DNA from: Tropicibacter sp. Alg240-R139
GTDB taxonomy: Bacteria > Pseudomonadota > Alphaproteobacteria > Rhodobacterales > Rhodobacteraceae
Reading direction: 5' to 3'
Length of the DNA: 64,000 bases
NCBI RefSeq assembly: GCF_900537075.1
Contig: NZ_UNRA01000001.1
Span: 1,388,191 to 1,452,190 of the forward strand
How positions within the stretch are numbered: position 1 is the stretch's first letter; each line of letters begins with the position of its first letter. Positions 1 to 7,818 of the stretch are shown here, one piece after another. The position numbers and the translations under genes were made by a program. The notes under the pieces were generated by a model that did no database searches, was not told the DNA's origin, and saw nothing but the letters and a program-made list of their open reading frames with translations.

Positions 1-87
1 CGCTTCCTCCTAACAGACGCCCCAGCGGCTTTGGAAATGATGCAAGACCGCAAGGTGATGGGCAAAGTTGTCATCACGCTTGACTAA
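1..87 (+). CDS. 3' end of an MDR-type (quinone oxidoreductase-like) dehydrogenase
   Basis: Frame 1 is open from the window edge to a TAA at 85-87 and encodes the last 28 residues of a protein. The tail has the pattern of an Ala-Leu-Glu-Met-Met helix followed by GKVVITLD, which resembles the C-terminus of zinc-independent NADPH:quinone oxidoreductases of the medium-chain dehydrogenase family, where GK(V/I)V(V/I) is the last strand. The rest of the gene lies outside the window, so cofactor and substrate cannot be judged. It converges on the histidine phosphatase gene with only 16 bases between the two stops. Confidence 0.6.
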   Translation, partial: RFLLTDAPAALEMMQDRKVMGKVVITLD

Positions 88-103
88 GGGGGACTGACCA
101 GGA

Positions 104-760
104 TCAGGGCAGATGCGTGCAATCGTTAAACCCACGGACCACCATCGTGTCGCCCTGAATAACAAGGCGGCTGATGGATCCGTTGGCCGCGCCGTTGAAC
201 GCAAACGGTGCGGACCCGCTGGCAATCGCCATGGCCGCGCCAATCACGCCGCCATGCACAAAGGCCGCGACGCGCTGGTCGCTGTGGTTTGCCGCAATAC
301 GCAACAGCCCTGCCCGCACCCGCGCATGCAGCTGCGCCGTGGTTTCGGCCCCTGGAAGCTCACCCCACTCCTGGTTGGTTTTGGCGCGTTGGAATTCGGG
401 CGCGCCCTCGGCCGCTTTGATCCGGTAAAGACCGCCGTCCCAGTCGCCCAGGCTGACCTCGCGCAGATCCCCCTCGATCAGCGGCGTCATGCCCAAATGG
501 TGCGCCAGCGGCGCGGCGGTCTGATGCGTCCGCATCAACGTGGTGACATAGATGGCATCCAAAGGCTCGGTCTTCATTCGGTGCCCCACGGCCACCGCCT
601 GCGCCTCGCCATTGGGGTGCAACGCAGGATCTCCATGTCCATCTTTCATCGGGAAGCTTTGCCCAGGAATGGCCGCCTGGCTCTCGCCGTGACGGATCAG
701 GAACAGGTCCACGGCCCCTTTGGGCGGCTGATAAACGCTTTGGCGGTATTCACGGGCCAT
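104..760 (-). CDS. Histidine phosphatase family protein (phosphoglycerate mutase-like)
   Basis: The 218-residue product carries the family's RHGE motif at residues 23-26 (His24 being the expected phospho-acceptor), the central Arg-x-x-x-Thr-Ala region (MRTHQTAAPL) and the late VHGG motif that supplies the second catalytic His. These enzymes remove or transfer phosphate through a phosphohistidine; the substrate cannot be named. The ATG at 760 is preferred because a GAGAGA Shine-Dalgarno lies about 8 bases upstream; an in-frame ATG at 787 has no such site. The gene diverges from the enoyl-CoA hydratase, with 68 bases between starts. Confidence 0.85.
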   Translation of the reverse strand: MAREYRQSVYQPPKGAVDLFLIRHGESQAAIPGQSFPMKDGHGDPALHPNGEAQAVAVGHRMKTEPLDAIYVTTLMRTHQTAAPLAHHLGMTPLIEGDLREVSLGDWDGGLYRIKAAEGAPEFQRAKTNQEWGELPGAETTAQLHARVRAGLLRIAANHSDQRVAAFVHGGVIGAAMAIASGSAPFAFNGAANGSISRLVIQGDTMVVRGFNDCTHLP

Positions 761-828
761 TTCAAACTCTCTCAATGTGTCGGGCAATCAATCCCGCGCA
801 GATTGAGCGCAACGACAAGGGAATTGCA

Positions 829-1653
829 ATGACCACCCGAACTTTGGACACTGGAACCGAGATGCTTTTGGGCTCTGTCACCGACGGCGTCGCGACCTTG
901 ACCCTGAACAATCCCAGCAAGCGAAACGCTCTGGGGGATGAGATGACTCCGGCCCTGCGCCGGATGCTGCTAGAGACCGAGGCAGACCCTGAGGTGCGCG
1001 TGCTTATCCTGACCGGCACCGACGGCGCGTTTTGCGCTGGTGGTGACATCTCCAGCATGGGCGGTGCTCTTGCAGGGGGCGGCGCGCCGATTGCCGATGA
1101 CATGATCCGGCGCCTACGTGAGGCTCAGAACACCGCTTCTCTTCGGCTCTATGAATATTCCAAACCCACCATTGCCGCCCTGCCAGGCCCGGCTGCAGGG
1201 GCGGGAATGTCGCTGGCGTTGGCATGTGATCTGCGGATCACCGGACAAAGCGGTTTCCTCTATCCGGCGTTTGGGGCCATAGGCCTGAGCGGCGATTTCG
1301 GCGGCAGCTGGCTGCTCAGCCACTACATCGGACCTGCTCGCGCCAAAGAGATCTATTTCACCAATCACCGCATCATGCCGGACGAAGGCATGGCGCTTGG
1401 TCTGTTTAACCGCGTGGCCGCGGATGACGATCTGATGACAGAAACCGTAAATCTGGCTCAGCAGATTGCCAGGTATGCGCCGATGGCGCTGCGCTACATG
1501 AAAGAAAACCATAATCGAGCGCGGTCGACGGACTTGCGCACCGCCATGGATATGGAAGCCGATCGGATGATCCGAACTTTGTTGAGCGACGATCACAAAG
1601 AAGGTGCACGGGCATTCATGGAAAAGCGCAAGCCGGATTTCAGAGGGCAGTAA
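829..1653 (+). CDS. Enoyl-CoA hydratase/isomerase family protein
   Basis: A 274-residue crotonase-fold protein. The oxyanion-hole segments are recognisable: NNPSKRNAL near the N-terminus with AFCAGGDISSM around residues 66-76, and LPGPAAGAGMSLALACDLR in the middle. Crotonases hydrate or isomerise acyl-CoA thioesters in the cytoplasm. The ATG at 829 follows an AAGGGAA site; the longer in-frame start at 775 has no ribosome site. It is the first gene of a compact operon with an NADP-dependent oxidoreductase (3 bases on) and a MaoC hydratase, which suggests catabolism of a branched or unsaturated acid, but the substrate is not shown. Confidence 0.9.
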   Translation: MTTRTLDTGTEMLLGSVTDGVATLTLNNPSKRNALGDEMTPALRRMLLETEADPEVRVLILTGTDGAFCAGGDISSMGGALAGGGAPIADDMIRRLREAQNTASLRLYEYSKPTIAALPGPAAGAGMSLALACDLRITGQSGFLYPAFGAIGLSGDFGGSWLLSHYIGPARAKEIYFTNHRIMPDEGMALGLFNRVAADDDLMTETVNLAQQIARYAPMALRYMKENHNRARSTDLRTAMDMEADRMIRTLLSDDHKEGARAFMEKRKPDFRGQ

Positions 1654-1656
1654 ACC

Positions 1657-2664
1657 ATGCAAAATCGCAAGATCACTATCGCCGAACTCCCCAAGGCTCA
1701 GCTGACACCCGAACATTTCCGGCTAGAAGATGCAGAAATGCCAACACCAGGTGATGGAGAGGTTCTGCTGCGCACCATTTTGATGTCGATTGACGCGGCC
1801 AACCGCTCGTGGATGCAGGGCGCCACCTATCGCGACGCGGTGAACGCTGGCGATACTATGCCCACCTACGCCATCTGCGAAGTGATCCAGAGCAATTCGC
1901 CCCGCTTTGTGGCAGGCGATGTGGTGGAAACCGAAAGCGTTTGGGCCGACTATGTGGTGCGGCCCGCGCGTGGACTCGAAAAACTGCCCGATGCGCGACC
2001 GCTGTCACACCTGATGTCGGTCTATGGCATTGCTGGCAAAACTGCCTTTCACGGGCTGATCAAAGTCGGCCGCCCCATCGCAGGCGAAACCGTTGTTGTC
2101 TCAGCCGCCGCCGGATCAGTGGGCGGCTATGTTGGACAGATCGCCAAAGCCCTTGGATGCCGCGTCGTCGGCATCGCCGGTGGGTCTGCGAAATGTGCCC
2201 GAGTGGTCGATGAGCTTGGATTTGACGCATGTGTGGACTATCGCGAACCGAGACTGTTCAAAGCCCTGCGCGCCGCGTGCCCCGATGGCATCGACATCTA
2301 TTTCGACAATGTCGGCGGCCAGATCCTGGAAACAGCGGTGTTTCAAATGAACACCCGCGGGCGCATCGTCTGTTGCGGCGCGATCAGCCAGTATGACACC
2401 GACACGATTACAGGCCCGCGAAACTTGCCGGGGTTGGTGGTGGTCAAACGCCTGCGGATGGAGGGATTCATCGTCATGGATTTCGCCAATCAGGACGCCA
2501 CCGCATTGCGCGCACTGCGCAAATGGGTCGAAGCCGGGCAAATCAAGATCGAAGAGGACATCATCGAGGGGTTGGAAAATGCGCCCAATGCGCTGATCGG
2601 GCTACTCGCAGGTGAAAACATCGGCAAACGCATGGTTCGGGTCGGCCCCGATCCCAAAGGATGA
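1657..2664 (+). CDS. NADP-dependent oxidoreductase, MDR family (CurA/prostaglandin-reductase type)
   Basis: 335 residues with the layout of the zinc-free medium-chain dehydrogenases that reduce alpha,beta-unsaturated carbonyls: an N-terminal GroES-like part (PGDGEVLLRT, MSIDAANRSWM) and a Rossmann domain with AAAGSVGGYVGQIAKALGC as nucleotide-binding segment, then GIDIYFDNVGG and RGRIVCCGAISQYD, both typical of the curcumin/prostaglandin reductase branch. No zinc-ligand cysteines are evident. It begins 3 bases after the enoyl-CoA hydratase stop and ends 12 bases before the MaoC gene, so all three are probably translated from one mRNA. A role in enoyl reduction is inferred from these neighbours. 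Confidence 0.88.
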   Translation: MQNRKITIAELPKAQLTPEHFRLEDAEMPTPGDGEVLLRTILMSIDAANRSWMQGATYRDAVNAGDTMPTYAICEVIQSNSPRFVAGDVVETESVWADYVVRPARGLEKLPDARPLSHLMSVYGIAGKTAFHGLIKVGRPIAGETVVVSAAAGSVGGYVGQIAKALGCRVVGIAGGSAKCARVVDELGFDACVDYREPRLFKALRAACPDGIDIYFDNVGGQILETAVFQMNTRGRIVCCGAISQYDTDTITGPRNLPGLVVVKRLRMEGFIVMDFANQDATALRALRKWVEAGQIKIEEDIIEGLENAPNALIGLLAGENIGKRMVRVGPDPKG

Positions 2665-2676
2665 GGAGGGAAGAAA

Positions 2677-3144
2677 ATGAGCAAGATTGACGTAGCAGTC
2701 GCCAAGGATCGCGAACAAATCGGAACCGAGATTGGCGTGTCCAACTGGTTCGACGTGGATCAAGCCATGATTGATCAATTCGCCACCGTGACCCATGACG
2801 AACAATGGATTCATGTCGACCCCGCGCGCGCTGCGGCCGAGACTCCGTTTGGCGGCACCATCGCCCATGGGTTTTTGTCGCTGTCACTGGCCAGCCGCTT
2901 TGCCTATGAGTGTTTGCCGGTTCACGATGGTCAGGTCATGGGTATCAACTATGGCTTCAATAAGATCCGTTTTCTCAGCCCCGTCAAAGCCGGATCCAAA
3001 CTAAGAGGTCGGTTTGATCTTCGAGCGGTCAAAAAACGCTCTGCTACCGAGATTCTGCGGGAGACCGGCCTTACCATTGAAATCGAAGGTTTGGAAACGC
3101 CTGCCCTGGTGGCTGAATGGTTAAGCCTGAGCATCTTCGAGTGA
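2677..3144 (+). CDS. MaoC family (hotdog-fold) dehydratase
   Basis: 155 residues with the R-specific hydratase pattern: WFDVDQAMIDQFATVTHDEQWIHVDPARAA (hydratase motif containing the catalytic Asp/His region) and TPFGGTIAHGFLSLSLASRF in the segment that carries the acyl-binding helix. MaoC proteins hydrate enoyl-CoA or act on related thioesters. AGGAGGGAAG just before the ATG is a strong ribosome site. As third gene of the operon it provides a hydratase of stereochemistry opposite to the crotonase encoded first, which fits a fatty or branched acid breakdown route. Substrate unknown. Confidence 0.9.
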   Translation: MSKIDVAVAKDREQIGTEIGVSNWFDVDQAMIDQFATVTHDEQWIHVDPARAAAETPFGGTIAHGFLSLSLASRFAYECLPVHDGQVMGINYGFNKIRFLSPVKAGSKLRGRFDLRAVKKRSATEILRETGLTIEIEGLETPALVAEWLSLSIFE

Positions 3145-3155
3145 CATTCGAAGAT
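3133..3155 (+). other. Inverted repeat over the end of the MaoC gene
   Basis: Perfect 8-bp arms ATCTTCGA and TCGAAGAT with a 7-base loop span the last codons of the MaoC gene and its stop. No T-run follows, so it is a weak candidate for a Rho-independent terminator and may instead protect the mRNA end. A second pair of arms, CACGGG and CCCGTG, follows at about 3160-3189. Confidence 0.4.
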
Positions 3156-3212
3156 AATTCACGGGGACAACAGCCCGACGGTGCCCGTGACCACATCCCC
3201 ACAGTTGTCAGC

Positions 3213-3242
3213 TTGCACACTTTTGGATGCTGGACAGATACT
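3213..3242 (+). promoter_or_regulatory. Candidate sigma-70 promoter for aroQ-luxR
   Basis: TTGCAC at 3213-3218 and GATACT at 3237-3242 are separated by 18 bases and lie 44 bases upstream of the aroQ start, in the 141-base gap after the MaoC gene. Spacing and similarity to consensus are acceptable but not decisive. Confidence 0.35.
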
Positions 3243-3285
3243 CTTGTTCCTGAGTATCAACTCGTGTGAATGGGGAAATTTGAAT

Positions 3286-3732
3286 ATGAGTAGAATTCTG
3301 GTCTTGAATGGCCCGAACTTAAACCTGTTGGGCACGCGCCAACCCGAGGTTTACGGGAGCACAACGCTGGCGATGGTTGAAGGCGCCTGTCGGCAGCACG
3401 CCCAGACCTCCGGCGCCGTTGCGACTTGCATCCAGTCTAACCATGAAGGCGCGTTGATTGATGCCATCCACGCCGCCAAAGGCACTCAGGACGGGATTGT
3501 CCTGAATGCAGGCGCTTACACTCACACCTCTATTGCCCTGATGGATGCCATCGCCTCGGTCGAATTGCCCGTGATCGAGGTTCATCTGTCGAACATCCAC
3601 GCACGCGAGCAGTTTCGGCATCATTCGTTTATCGCACCGGTTGCCATTGGCCAGATCTGCGGATTTGGCGCGCAAGGTTACACCCTTGCGATCGACGCAC
3701 TTCTTGGCCATCTCAAGGAGCGCGCGGACTGA
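3286..3732 (+). CDS. aroQ: Type II 3-dehydroquinate dehydratase
   Basis: 148 residues, the normal size for the dodecameric type II enzyme that converts 3-dehydroquinate to 3-dehydroshikimate in the shikimate pathway. The N-terminal LNGPNLNLLGTRQPEVYG segment with the catalytic Tyr, the QSNHEG motif, NAGAYTHTSIAL and EVHLSNIHAREQFRHHS (catalytic His region) are all present. An in-frame start at 3181 adds 35 unrelated residues; the ATG at 3286 has GGGGAA upstream and matches the family's start. Its stop overlaps the ATG of the following luxR gene by one base, so the two are probably translationally coupled, an unusual pairing. Confidence 0.97.
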   Translation: MSRILVLNGPNLNLLGTRQPEVYGSTTLAMVEGACRQHAQTSGAVATCIQSNHEGALIDAIHAAKGTQDGIVLNAGAYTHTSIALMDAIASVELPVIEVHLSNIHAREQFRHHSFIAPVAIGQICGFGAQGYTLAIDALLGHLKERAD

Positions 3733-4487
3733 TGACACTGTCGGAATATCTCAACCACGTCTCATGCGCGAAAACGCTGGAAGAATTGTGGGCGGCTCAC
3801 ACGCAGAAAATGGCTGATTATGGCTTTGACCGACTGCTCTATGGCTATACCCGGTATAAAACGGAAACCTCTCTCGGGGACCCCGAAGATTTTGTCATCC
3901 TGTCCAATCATAGCCAGGACTACATAGACGGTTTTCTGCATTCGGGTCTGTATTTTCATGCCCCAATGCTGCATTGGGCGCTAAAGCATGAGGGCGCAAA
4001 AAGCTGGCAGATGATCAATCAGATCATGGCGGACAAGACCATGACGAAAGAGCAACGCCAAGTGTATCAGTTCAACCTCTCAAAAGGGGTGACAACGGGC
4101 TACACTGTCAGCTTCAATTCGGTGTCAGTACGGTCCAAGGGCGCGATCTCGCTTTGTGCCAAAGAGGGTTTGACCCAGGAAGACGTGGATGCTGTGTGGG
4201 CTGAGCACGGCGAAGACATTCTGTTGATGAACAACGTTGCTCATTTGAAAATCCTCACCCTGCCTTACACCGCGCCCAACCGATCTCTGACAAAACGCCA
4301 GCGCGAAGCGCTGGAATGGGTCGGCGACGGGAAGACAACTCAAGATATAGCGATTTTGATGGGGCTAACCTCGGCCACAGTTGAAAAACACCTGCGCCTC
4401 GCGCGCGAATCGCTTTCGGTTGAAACCACGGCGCAAGCTGTTTTAAAGGCCGCGCTGCACAATCAGATGTTTGTCATGGAAGTTTAA
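3732..4487 (+). CDS. LuxR family regulator with autoinducer-binding domain (LuxR solo)
   Basis: 251 residues. The N-terminal two thirds follow the autoinducer-binding domain; the C-terminus has the LuxR helix-turn-helix (LTKRQREALEWVGDGKTTQDIAILMGLTSATVEKHL, roughly 195-230). No luxI-type synthase is in the window, so it is a solo here. Aligning on Pro78 and Trp92 (TraR Pro71 and Trp85), the positions of TraR Trp57, Tyr61 and Asp70 are Tyr64, Phe68 and Ala77, so three ligand-contact residues differ. It may bind a non-AHL ligand or none. Translation is coupled to aroQ by a TGATG junction. The alignment is by eye. Confidence 0.88.
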   Translation: MTLSEYLNHVSCAKTLEELWAAHTQKMADYGFDRLLYGYTRYKTETSLGDPEDFVILSNHSQDYIDGFLHSGLYFHAPMLHWALKHEGAKSWQMINQIMADKTMTKEQRQVYQFNLSKGVTTGYTVSFNSVSVRSKGAISLCAKEGLTQEDVDAVWAEHGEDILLMNNVAHLKILTLPYTAPNRSLTKRQREALEWVGDGKTTQDIAILMGLTSATVEKHLRLARESLSVETTAQAVLKAALHNQMFVMEV

Positions 4488-4693
4488 GTCATGGAAATGG
4501 TGTCATAAAAATGTGGCATTACGCGGGGTAAGGAATTCATGACTTTCCGAAAATCCCGCCAAGTTGCATGATGAGACTGTTCCGTGAGTGGTGGCTTTAG
4601 CCAGGGAACTTCGGGTACTGATCCCTGTAATTTCGGGGCTCTCCGACCTGTTCGGTGTTGGGTTTGTATTGATCCATACTCGCACCGGAGAAT

Positions 4694-4734
4694 TTGAGGG
4701 ATCCCGTCCATCCCCATCAAACGGGATCCCTCAA
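4694..4734. repeat. 14-bp perfect inverted repeat
   Basis: TTGAGGGATCCCGT at 4694-4707 and ACGGGATCCCTCAA at 4721-4734 are exact reverse complements with a 13-base loop. Each arm itself contains the palindrome GGGATCCC. No T-run follows, so it is not an obvious terminator. Confidence 0.75.
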
Positions 4735-4749
4735 TCGTATTCCAAGGAT

Positions 4750-4778
4750 ACGGGTTCGCCATTGGCGGACCCGTTTTC
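4750..4778 (+). terminator. Rho-independent terminator, probably for aroQ-luxR
   Basis: ACGGGTTCGCC pairs with GGCGGACCCGT (one G-U pair) around a 3-base loop and is followed by TTTTCGTTT on the plus strand. It lies about 260 bases after the luxR stop, so another transcript from the intervening stretch could be its real client. Confidence 0.6.
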
Positions 4779-4904
4779 GTTTGCTCTGACGCTTGCATGG
4801 CCTGCGTTTCGCACCGCAACACCCATCCAATACAGGGTACACACCCTCGGCGGCCCACTCTTATTCGCGCTCATCCGGGCACCACGCGAGCGTTCTGCGG
4901 TGTT

Positions 4905-4925
4905 GCGCCGCGCCCTGCGCGGCGC
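4905..4925. repeat. 9-bp GC inverted repeat
   Basis: GCGCCGCGC and GCGCGGCGC are perfect reverse complements separated by CCT. It has no T-run and lies in the gene-poor stretch upstream of the tsf terminator. Confidence 0.6.
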
Positions 4926-5010
4926 TCGGCCCAACGGGAGGAGGTGTTTCGTCAGAAACATCAACGACGGGCGGGAGCGCTTCGTGGAATTCAGCACGCC
5001 CAAGATATAA

Positions 5011-5046
5011 AACCCCGCCTGACGATAGCCAGACGAGGTTTTTTCA
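5011..5046 (-). terminator. Bidirectional terminator after tsf
   Basis: AACCCCGCCTG at 5011-5021 pairs with CAGACGAGGTT at 5030-5040. T-rich tracts follow on both strands (TTTTTT on plus; GGTTTTATA on minus), so it can end the rpsB-tsf transcript, whose last stop is at 5090, and any rightward transcript. Confidence 0.75.
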
Positions 5047-5089
5047 CTCGCTGCGAGGATCGGCGCCTTACGGCATTCCCCGCCGGGAC

Positions 5090-5965
5090 TTAACCCTGTG
5101 CGGCCTTGGCCACTTCGGCAGCAAAGTCTTCTTTTTCGACTTCGATGCCTTCGCCCACTTCCAGACGCACGAAACCGGTGATTTCTGCGCCAGCTTCCGC
5201 GGCGGCTGCACCAACGGTCAGGTCAGGGTTCACGACAAACTGCTGGTTCAACAGAGTCGATTCCGCGACAAATTTCTTCATGCGGCCGACAATCATCTTT
5301 TCGATGACCTGCTCTGGCTTGCCGGATTCGCGCGCGATGTCCATCTGGACTTGCTTTTCCTTCTCGACCACGGACGCATCCATATCGGCCTCGGACAGAG
5401 CAGCAGGGTTCACAGCGGCAATGTGCATTGCAATCTGCTTGCCCAGGGCGTCGTCGCCGCCTTTCAGCGCAACCAGAACACCGATTTTGCCCATGCCCGC
5501 AGTAGCGGCGTTGTGCACGTAGCTTACAACAGTTGCGCCTTCCAGCGTCGCCATCCGGCGGACCGACATGTTTTCACCAATGGTGGCAATCTTCGAAGTC
5601 AGTGTGTCTGCAACGGATTTGCCACCCAGATCTGCAGCCAGCAGCGTGTCAACGTCGGCAACGTTCAAAGCAGCCTTGGCGATACCGCCAACAAATTCCT
5701 GGAAGTCGGCGTTCTTGCCAACAAAATCAGTTTCCGAGTTCACTTCGACGGCAACGCCTTTGCCACCATCAACAACAACCGCAACCAGACCTTCGGCGGC
5801 GGTACGACCTGATTTTTTGGCAGCCTTAGCCAGACCTTTGGTGCGCAGCCAGTCAATGGCGGCTTCCATATCGCCACCGGTTTCGGTCAGTGCCTTCTTG
5901 GCGTCCATCATGCCTGCGCCGGTGCTGTCGCGCAGTTCTTTCACGAGTGCTGCTGTGATTGCCAT
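5090..5965 (-). CDS. tsf: Translation elongation factor Ts
   Basis: 291 residues. The UBA-like N-terminus ([23 protein letters not shown]) and the core motif [12 protein letters not shown] are unmistakable. EF-Ts recharges EF-Tu with GTP in the cytoplasm. It follows rpsB by 77 bases on the minus strand, the classic order, and the gap holds a hairpin that could tune read-through between the two genes. A terminator follows at 5011-5046. Confidence 0.98.
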   Translation of the reverse strand: MAITAALVKELRDSTGAGMMDAKKALTETGGDMEAAIDWLRTKGLAKAAKKSGRTAAEGLVAVVVDGGKGVAVEVNSETDFVGKNADFQEFVGGIAKAALNVADVDTLLAADLGGKSVADTLTSKIATIGENMSVRRMATLEGATVVSYVHNAATAGMGKIGVLVALKGGDDALGKQIAMHIAAVNPAALSEADMDASVVEKEKQVQMDIARESGKPEQVIEKMIVGRMKKFVAESTLLNQQFVVNPDLTVGAAAAEAGAEITGFVRLEVGEGIEVEKEDFAAEVAKAAQG

Positions 5966-5995
5966 CTCTTGGCTCTCCTCAAATCAAACGGATTT

Positions 5996-6017
5996 GGGGC
6001 AGGTCATACCCTGCCCC
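5996..6017 (-). other. Hairpin in the rpsB-tsf gap
   Basis: GGGGCAGG at 5996-6003 pairs with CCTGCCCC at 6010-6017 around a 6-base loop, between rpsB and tsf. No T-run follows on the minus strand, so it is more likely a processing or attenuation element than a complete terminator. Confidence 0.45.
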
Positions 6018-6043
6018 ATATGTCAAAGCTGTGACAGAAGCGA

Positions 6044-6826
6044 TTAGGCTTCCGCAGGTGCTTCAGCTGCGGCTTCGGCGACGGCTTCTTCGACCGGTGC
6101 TTCTTCCATTGCGCCCAGGTCAACACCAGCCGCGCCCAGTTGGGCCGACATGCCGTCCAGAGCAGCACGGGCTGCCAGGTCGCAATACAGCGTGATGGCG
6201 CGCGATGCGTCGTCGTTGCCTGGGATGATGTAGTCAACACCGTCGGGCGAGCAGTTGGTGTCGACGACAGCCACAACTGGGATACCCAGTTTGTTTGCTT
6301 CGGCGATGGCCAGCGCTTCCTTTTTTACGTCGATGACGAACAACAGGTCCGGGGTGCCGCCCATTTCGCGGATACCGCCCAGCGACGCTTGCAGTTTGCC
6401 CTGGTCACGTTCCATGCCCAGACGCTCTTTTTTGGTCAGGCCTTCGGCGCCGCCTTCCATGGCTTCGTCGATCTCGTTCAGACGCTTGATCGATTGGGAA
6501 ACGGTTTTCCAGTTGGTCAATGTACCGCCCAGCCAGCGGTGGTTCATATAGTACTGAGCCGACTTTTCAGCCGCTTCTGCGATCGGCTGAGCAGCCTGAC
6601 GCTTGGTACCAACGAACAGAACGCGGCCGCCTTTTGCAACGGTGTCACGTACGGCCTGCAGAGCCAGATCCAGCATCGGAACAGTCTGGGTCAGGTCCAT
6701 GATGTGGATGCCATTGCGCGAGCCGTAGATAAACGGGCCCATGCGCGGGTTCCAGCGCTGCGTCTGGTGACCAAAGTGAACGCCAGCTTCAAGCAGCTGA
6801 CGCATGGAGAACTCGGGAAGAGCCAT
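6044..6826 (-). CDS. rpsB: 30S ribosomal protein S2
   Basis: 260 residues. The N-terminus [29 protein letters not shown] and later LFVGTKRQA and [11 protein letters not shown] are S2 hallmarks. The C-terminus has an Ala/Glu-rich tail that is common in alphaproteobacteria. The ATG at 6826 is preferred to a TTG two codons upstream because AAAGGAAA sits at the proper distance only for the ATG. S2 joins the small subunit late and is needed to recruit S1. tsf follows in the same operon. Confidence 0.98.
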   Translation of the reverse strand: MALPEFSMRQLLEAGVHFGHQTQRWNPRMGPFIYGSRNGIHIMDLTQTVPMLDLALQAVRDTVAKGGRVLFVGTKRQAAQPIAEAAEKSAQYYMNHRWLGGTLTNWKTVSQSIKRLNEIDEAMEGGAEGLTKKERLGMERDQGKLQASLGGIREMGGTPDLLFVIDVKKEALAIAEANKLGIPVVAVVDTNCSPDGVDYIIPGNDDASRAITLYCDLAARAALDGMSAQLGAAGVDLGAMEEAPVEEAVAEAAAEAPAEA

Positions 6827-6948
6827 GCTCAATTTCCTTTCCGGTTTTCGCCTCAGCGGGGGTTCAGAGCGGATGCTCCAACCGGCGGACTTAACGGGGA
6901 TGTCTCCCCCGATAGGCCCAAACCCCGCCTGCGGGTTTGAATGGCGCG
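6827..6948 (-). promoter_or_regulatory. Structured 5' leader of rpsB
   Basis: The predicted promoter at 6949-6977 gives an untranslated leader of about 115 bases. It contains two hairpins: CAAACCCGC with GCGGGGTTTG (about 6918-6938, terminator-like but with a poor U-run) and GGGG-AGACAT-CCCC (about 6899-6913). S2 autoregulates its own mRNA in several bacteria, so an S2-binding leader is a reasonable inference; the first hairpin could alternatively end the upstream acyltransferase transcript. Confidence 0.4.
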
Positions 6949-6977
6949 CGTATAATTCAGGAATTACTGGGGTGCAA
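6949..6977 (-). promoter_or_regulatory. Sigma-70 promoter for rpsB-tsf
   Basis: On the minus strand TTGCAC (6977-6972) and TATACG (6954-6949) are spaced by exactly 17 bases. The -35 box lies inside the last codons of the acyltransferase gene. Position and match make this the best promoter candidate in the window. Confidence 0.6.
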
Positions 6978-7818
6978 GGGGGTTTTGTGCTCTTTCCATC
7001 GCGTGCACATGACTTTCGCGGATCACCCGCTCCATCTCGGCTGCCAGGGCCTTGCGATTGGGAAAATCACGAACTGCGACCGGTGTATGGTAAATCAACT
7101 CGACAGAACCCTGACGACGTGCTGCCAGCGTTTTCAGCAGATGCTCGCCAAATTCCATTTCGCCCCACCAGCCATAGAACCGCGCTGGCTGGCCTTTGGG
7201 CGCATTATAGAAAACAGATACCGGCTGAACATGCATGAAATCCTGCAAATGCTCCGAGAAAAACGCCGCAAAAAGCGTGGTCTTGAAGGGCAGCACCCGC
7301 AGACCATCGGTCGAGGTGCCTTCGGGAAAGAACAAGAGCTTGTGACCCGCCTTCAGACGGGTCTCGAAAACCTCGGTCTGTTCTTTGGCCTTCTTGGGGT
7401 TTCGTTCGATGAATACTGTGCCGGTGGCCTTGGCCAGCGTGCCAATCCCCGGCCAACCAGCAACCTCGGCCTTGGACACGAAATACACGCGTTTGCGCGC
7501 GTTGAGCGAAAAGATGTCCAGCCACGAGGTATGATTGGCAACCACGGCCCCGTGTTCGGTCATCAACTGACCGCTGATGCGGTGCTCCATCCCCAGAATG
7601 CGAAAGGCAGTTCGACAGACAAACTGCACGATGAACGGCGTCATCGGGCGTTTCATACCAAAAAGCGGTACTTCGATCAGACGTAACAGCAGCAACAAGA
7701 TCAGGCAGACGGTGATCAGGACGATCAAGGCCGAACCGCGCAACAGGATCAGCAGCCAGCCAACAAAGTCGATCTGGATCGGGTCTGGTGCCTCGTTGCT
7801 GTCCCAGGTGCCGTTCAT
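6964..7818 (-). CDS. olsA: 1-acyl-glycerol-3-phosphate / lyso-ornithine-lipid acyltransferase
   Basis: 284 residues with a hydrophobic N-terminal segment (about 20-50) and the PlsC-type motifs: NHTSWLD at 95-101 (HX4D) and FPEGTS at 164-169. Such enzymes esterify a second fatty acid to a lysolipid at the inner membrane. Its ATG overlaps the stop of the preceding OlsB-like gene by four bases, so the two form a coupled pair. That pairing argues for OlsA, which completes ornithine lipid, rather than the housekeeping PlsC; the distinction is inferred from context. Confidence 0.85.
   Translation of the reverse strand: MNGTWDSNEAPDPIQIDFVGWLLILLRGSALIVLITVCLILLLLLRLIEVPLFGMKRPMTPFIVQFVCRTAFRILGMEHRISGQLMTEHGAVVANHTSWLDIFSLNARKRVYFVSKAEVAGWPGIGTLAKATGTVFIERNPKKAKEQTEVFETRLKAGHKLLFFPEGTSTDGLRVLPFKTTLFAAFFSEHLQDFMHVQPVSVFYNAPKGQPARFYGWWGEMEFGEHLLKTLAARRQGSVELIYHTPVAVRDFPNRKALAAEMERVIRESHVHAMERAQNPLAPQ

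Larger units (their letters stand above)
4488..5010. other. Gene-poor stretch with several strong inverted repeats
   Basis: About 520 bases between luxR and the tsf terminator. Open frames run through it on both strands but lack ribosome sites and recognisable protein patterns, so I do not call a gene. It holds three clear inverted repeats: 14-bp arms at 4694-4707 and 4721-4734, a terminator-like hairpin at 4750-4773, and 9-bp GC arms at 4905-4913 and 4917-4925. This density suggests a structured RNA, a repeat unit or the remains of one. Confidence 0.5.

Noticed and set aside
4588-5010. Hypothetical gene in the hairpin-rich gap
   Set aside because: Frames on both strands overlap strong inverted repeats, lack ribosome sites and have biased composition.
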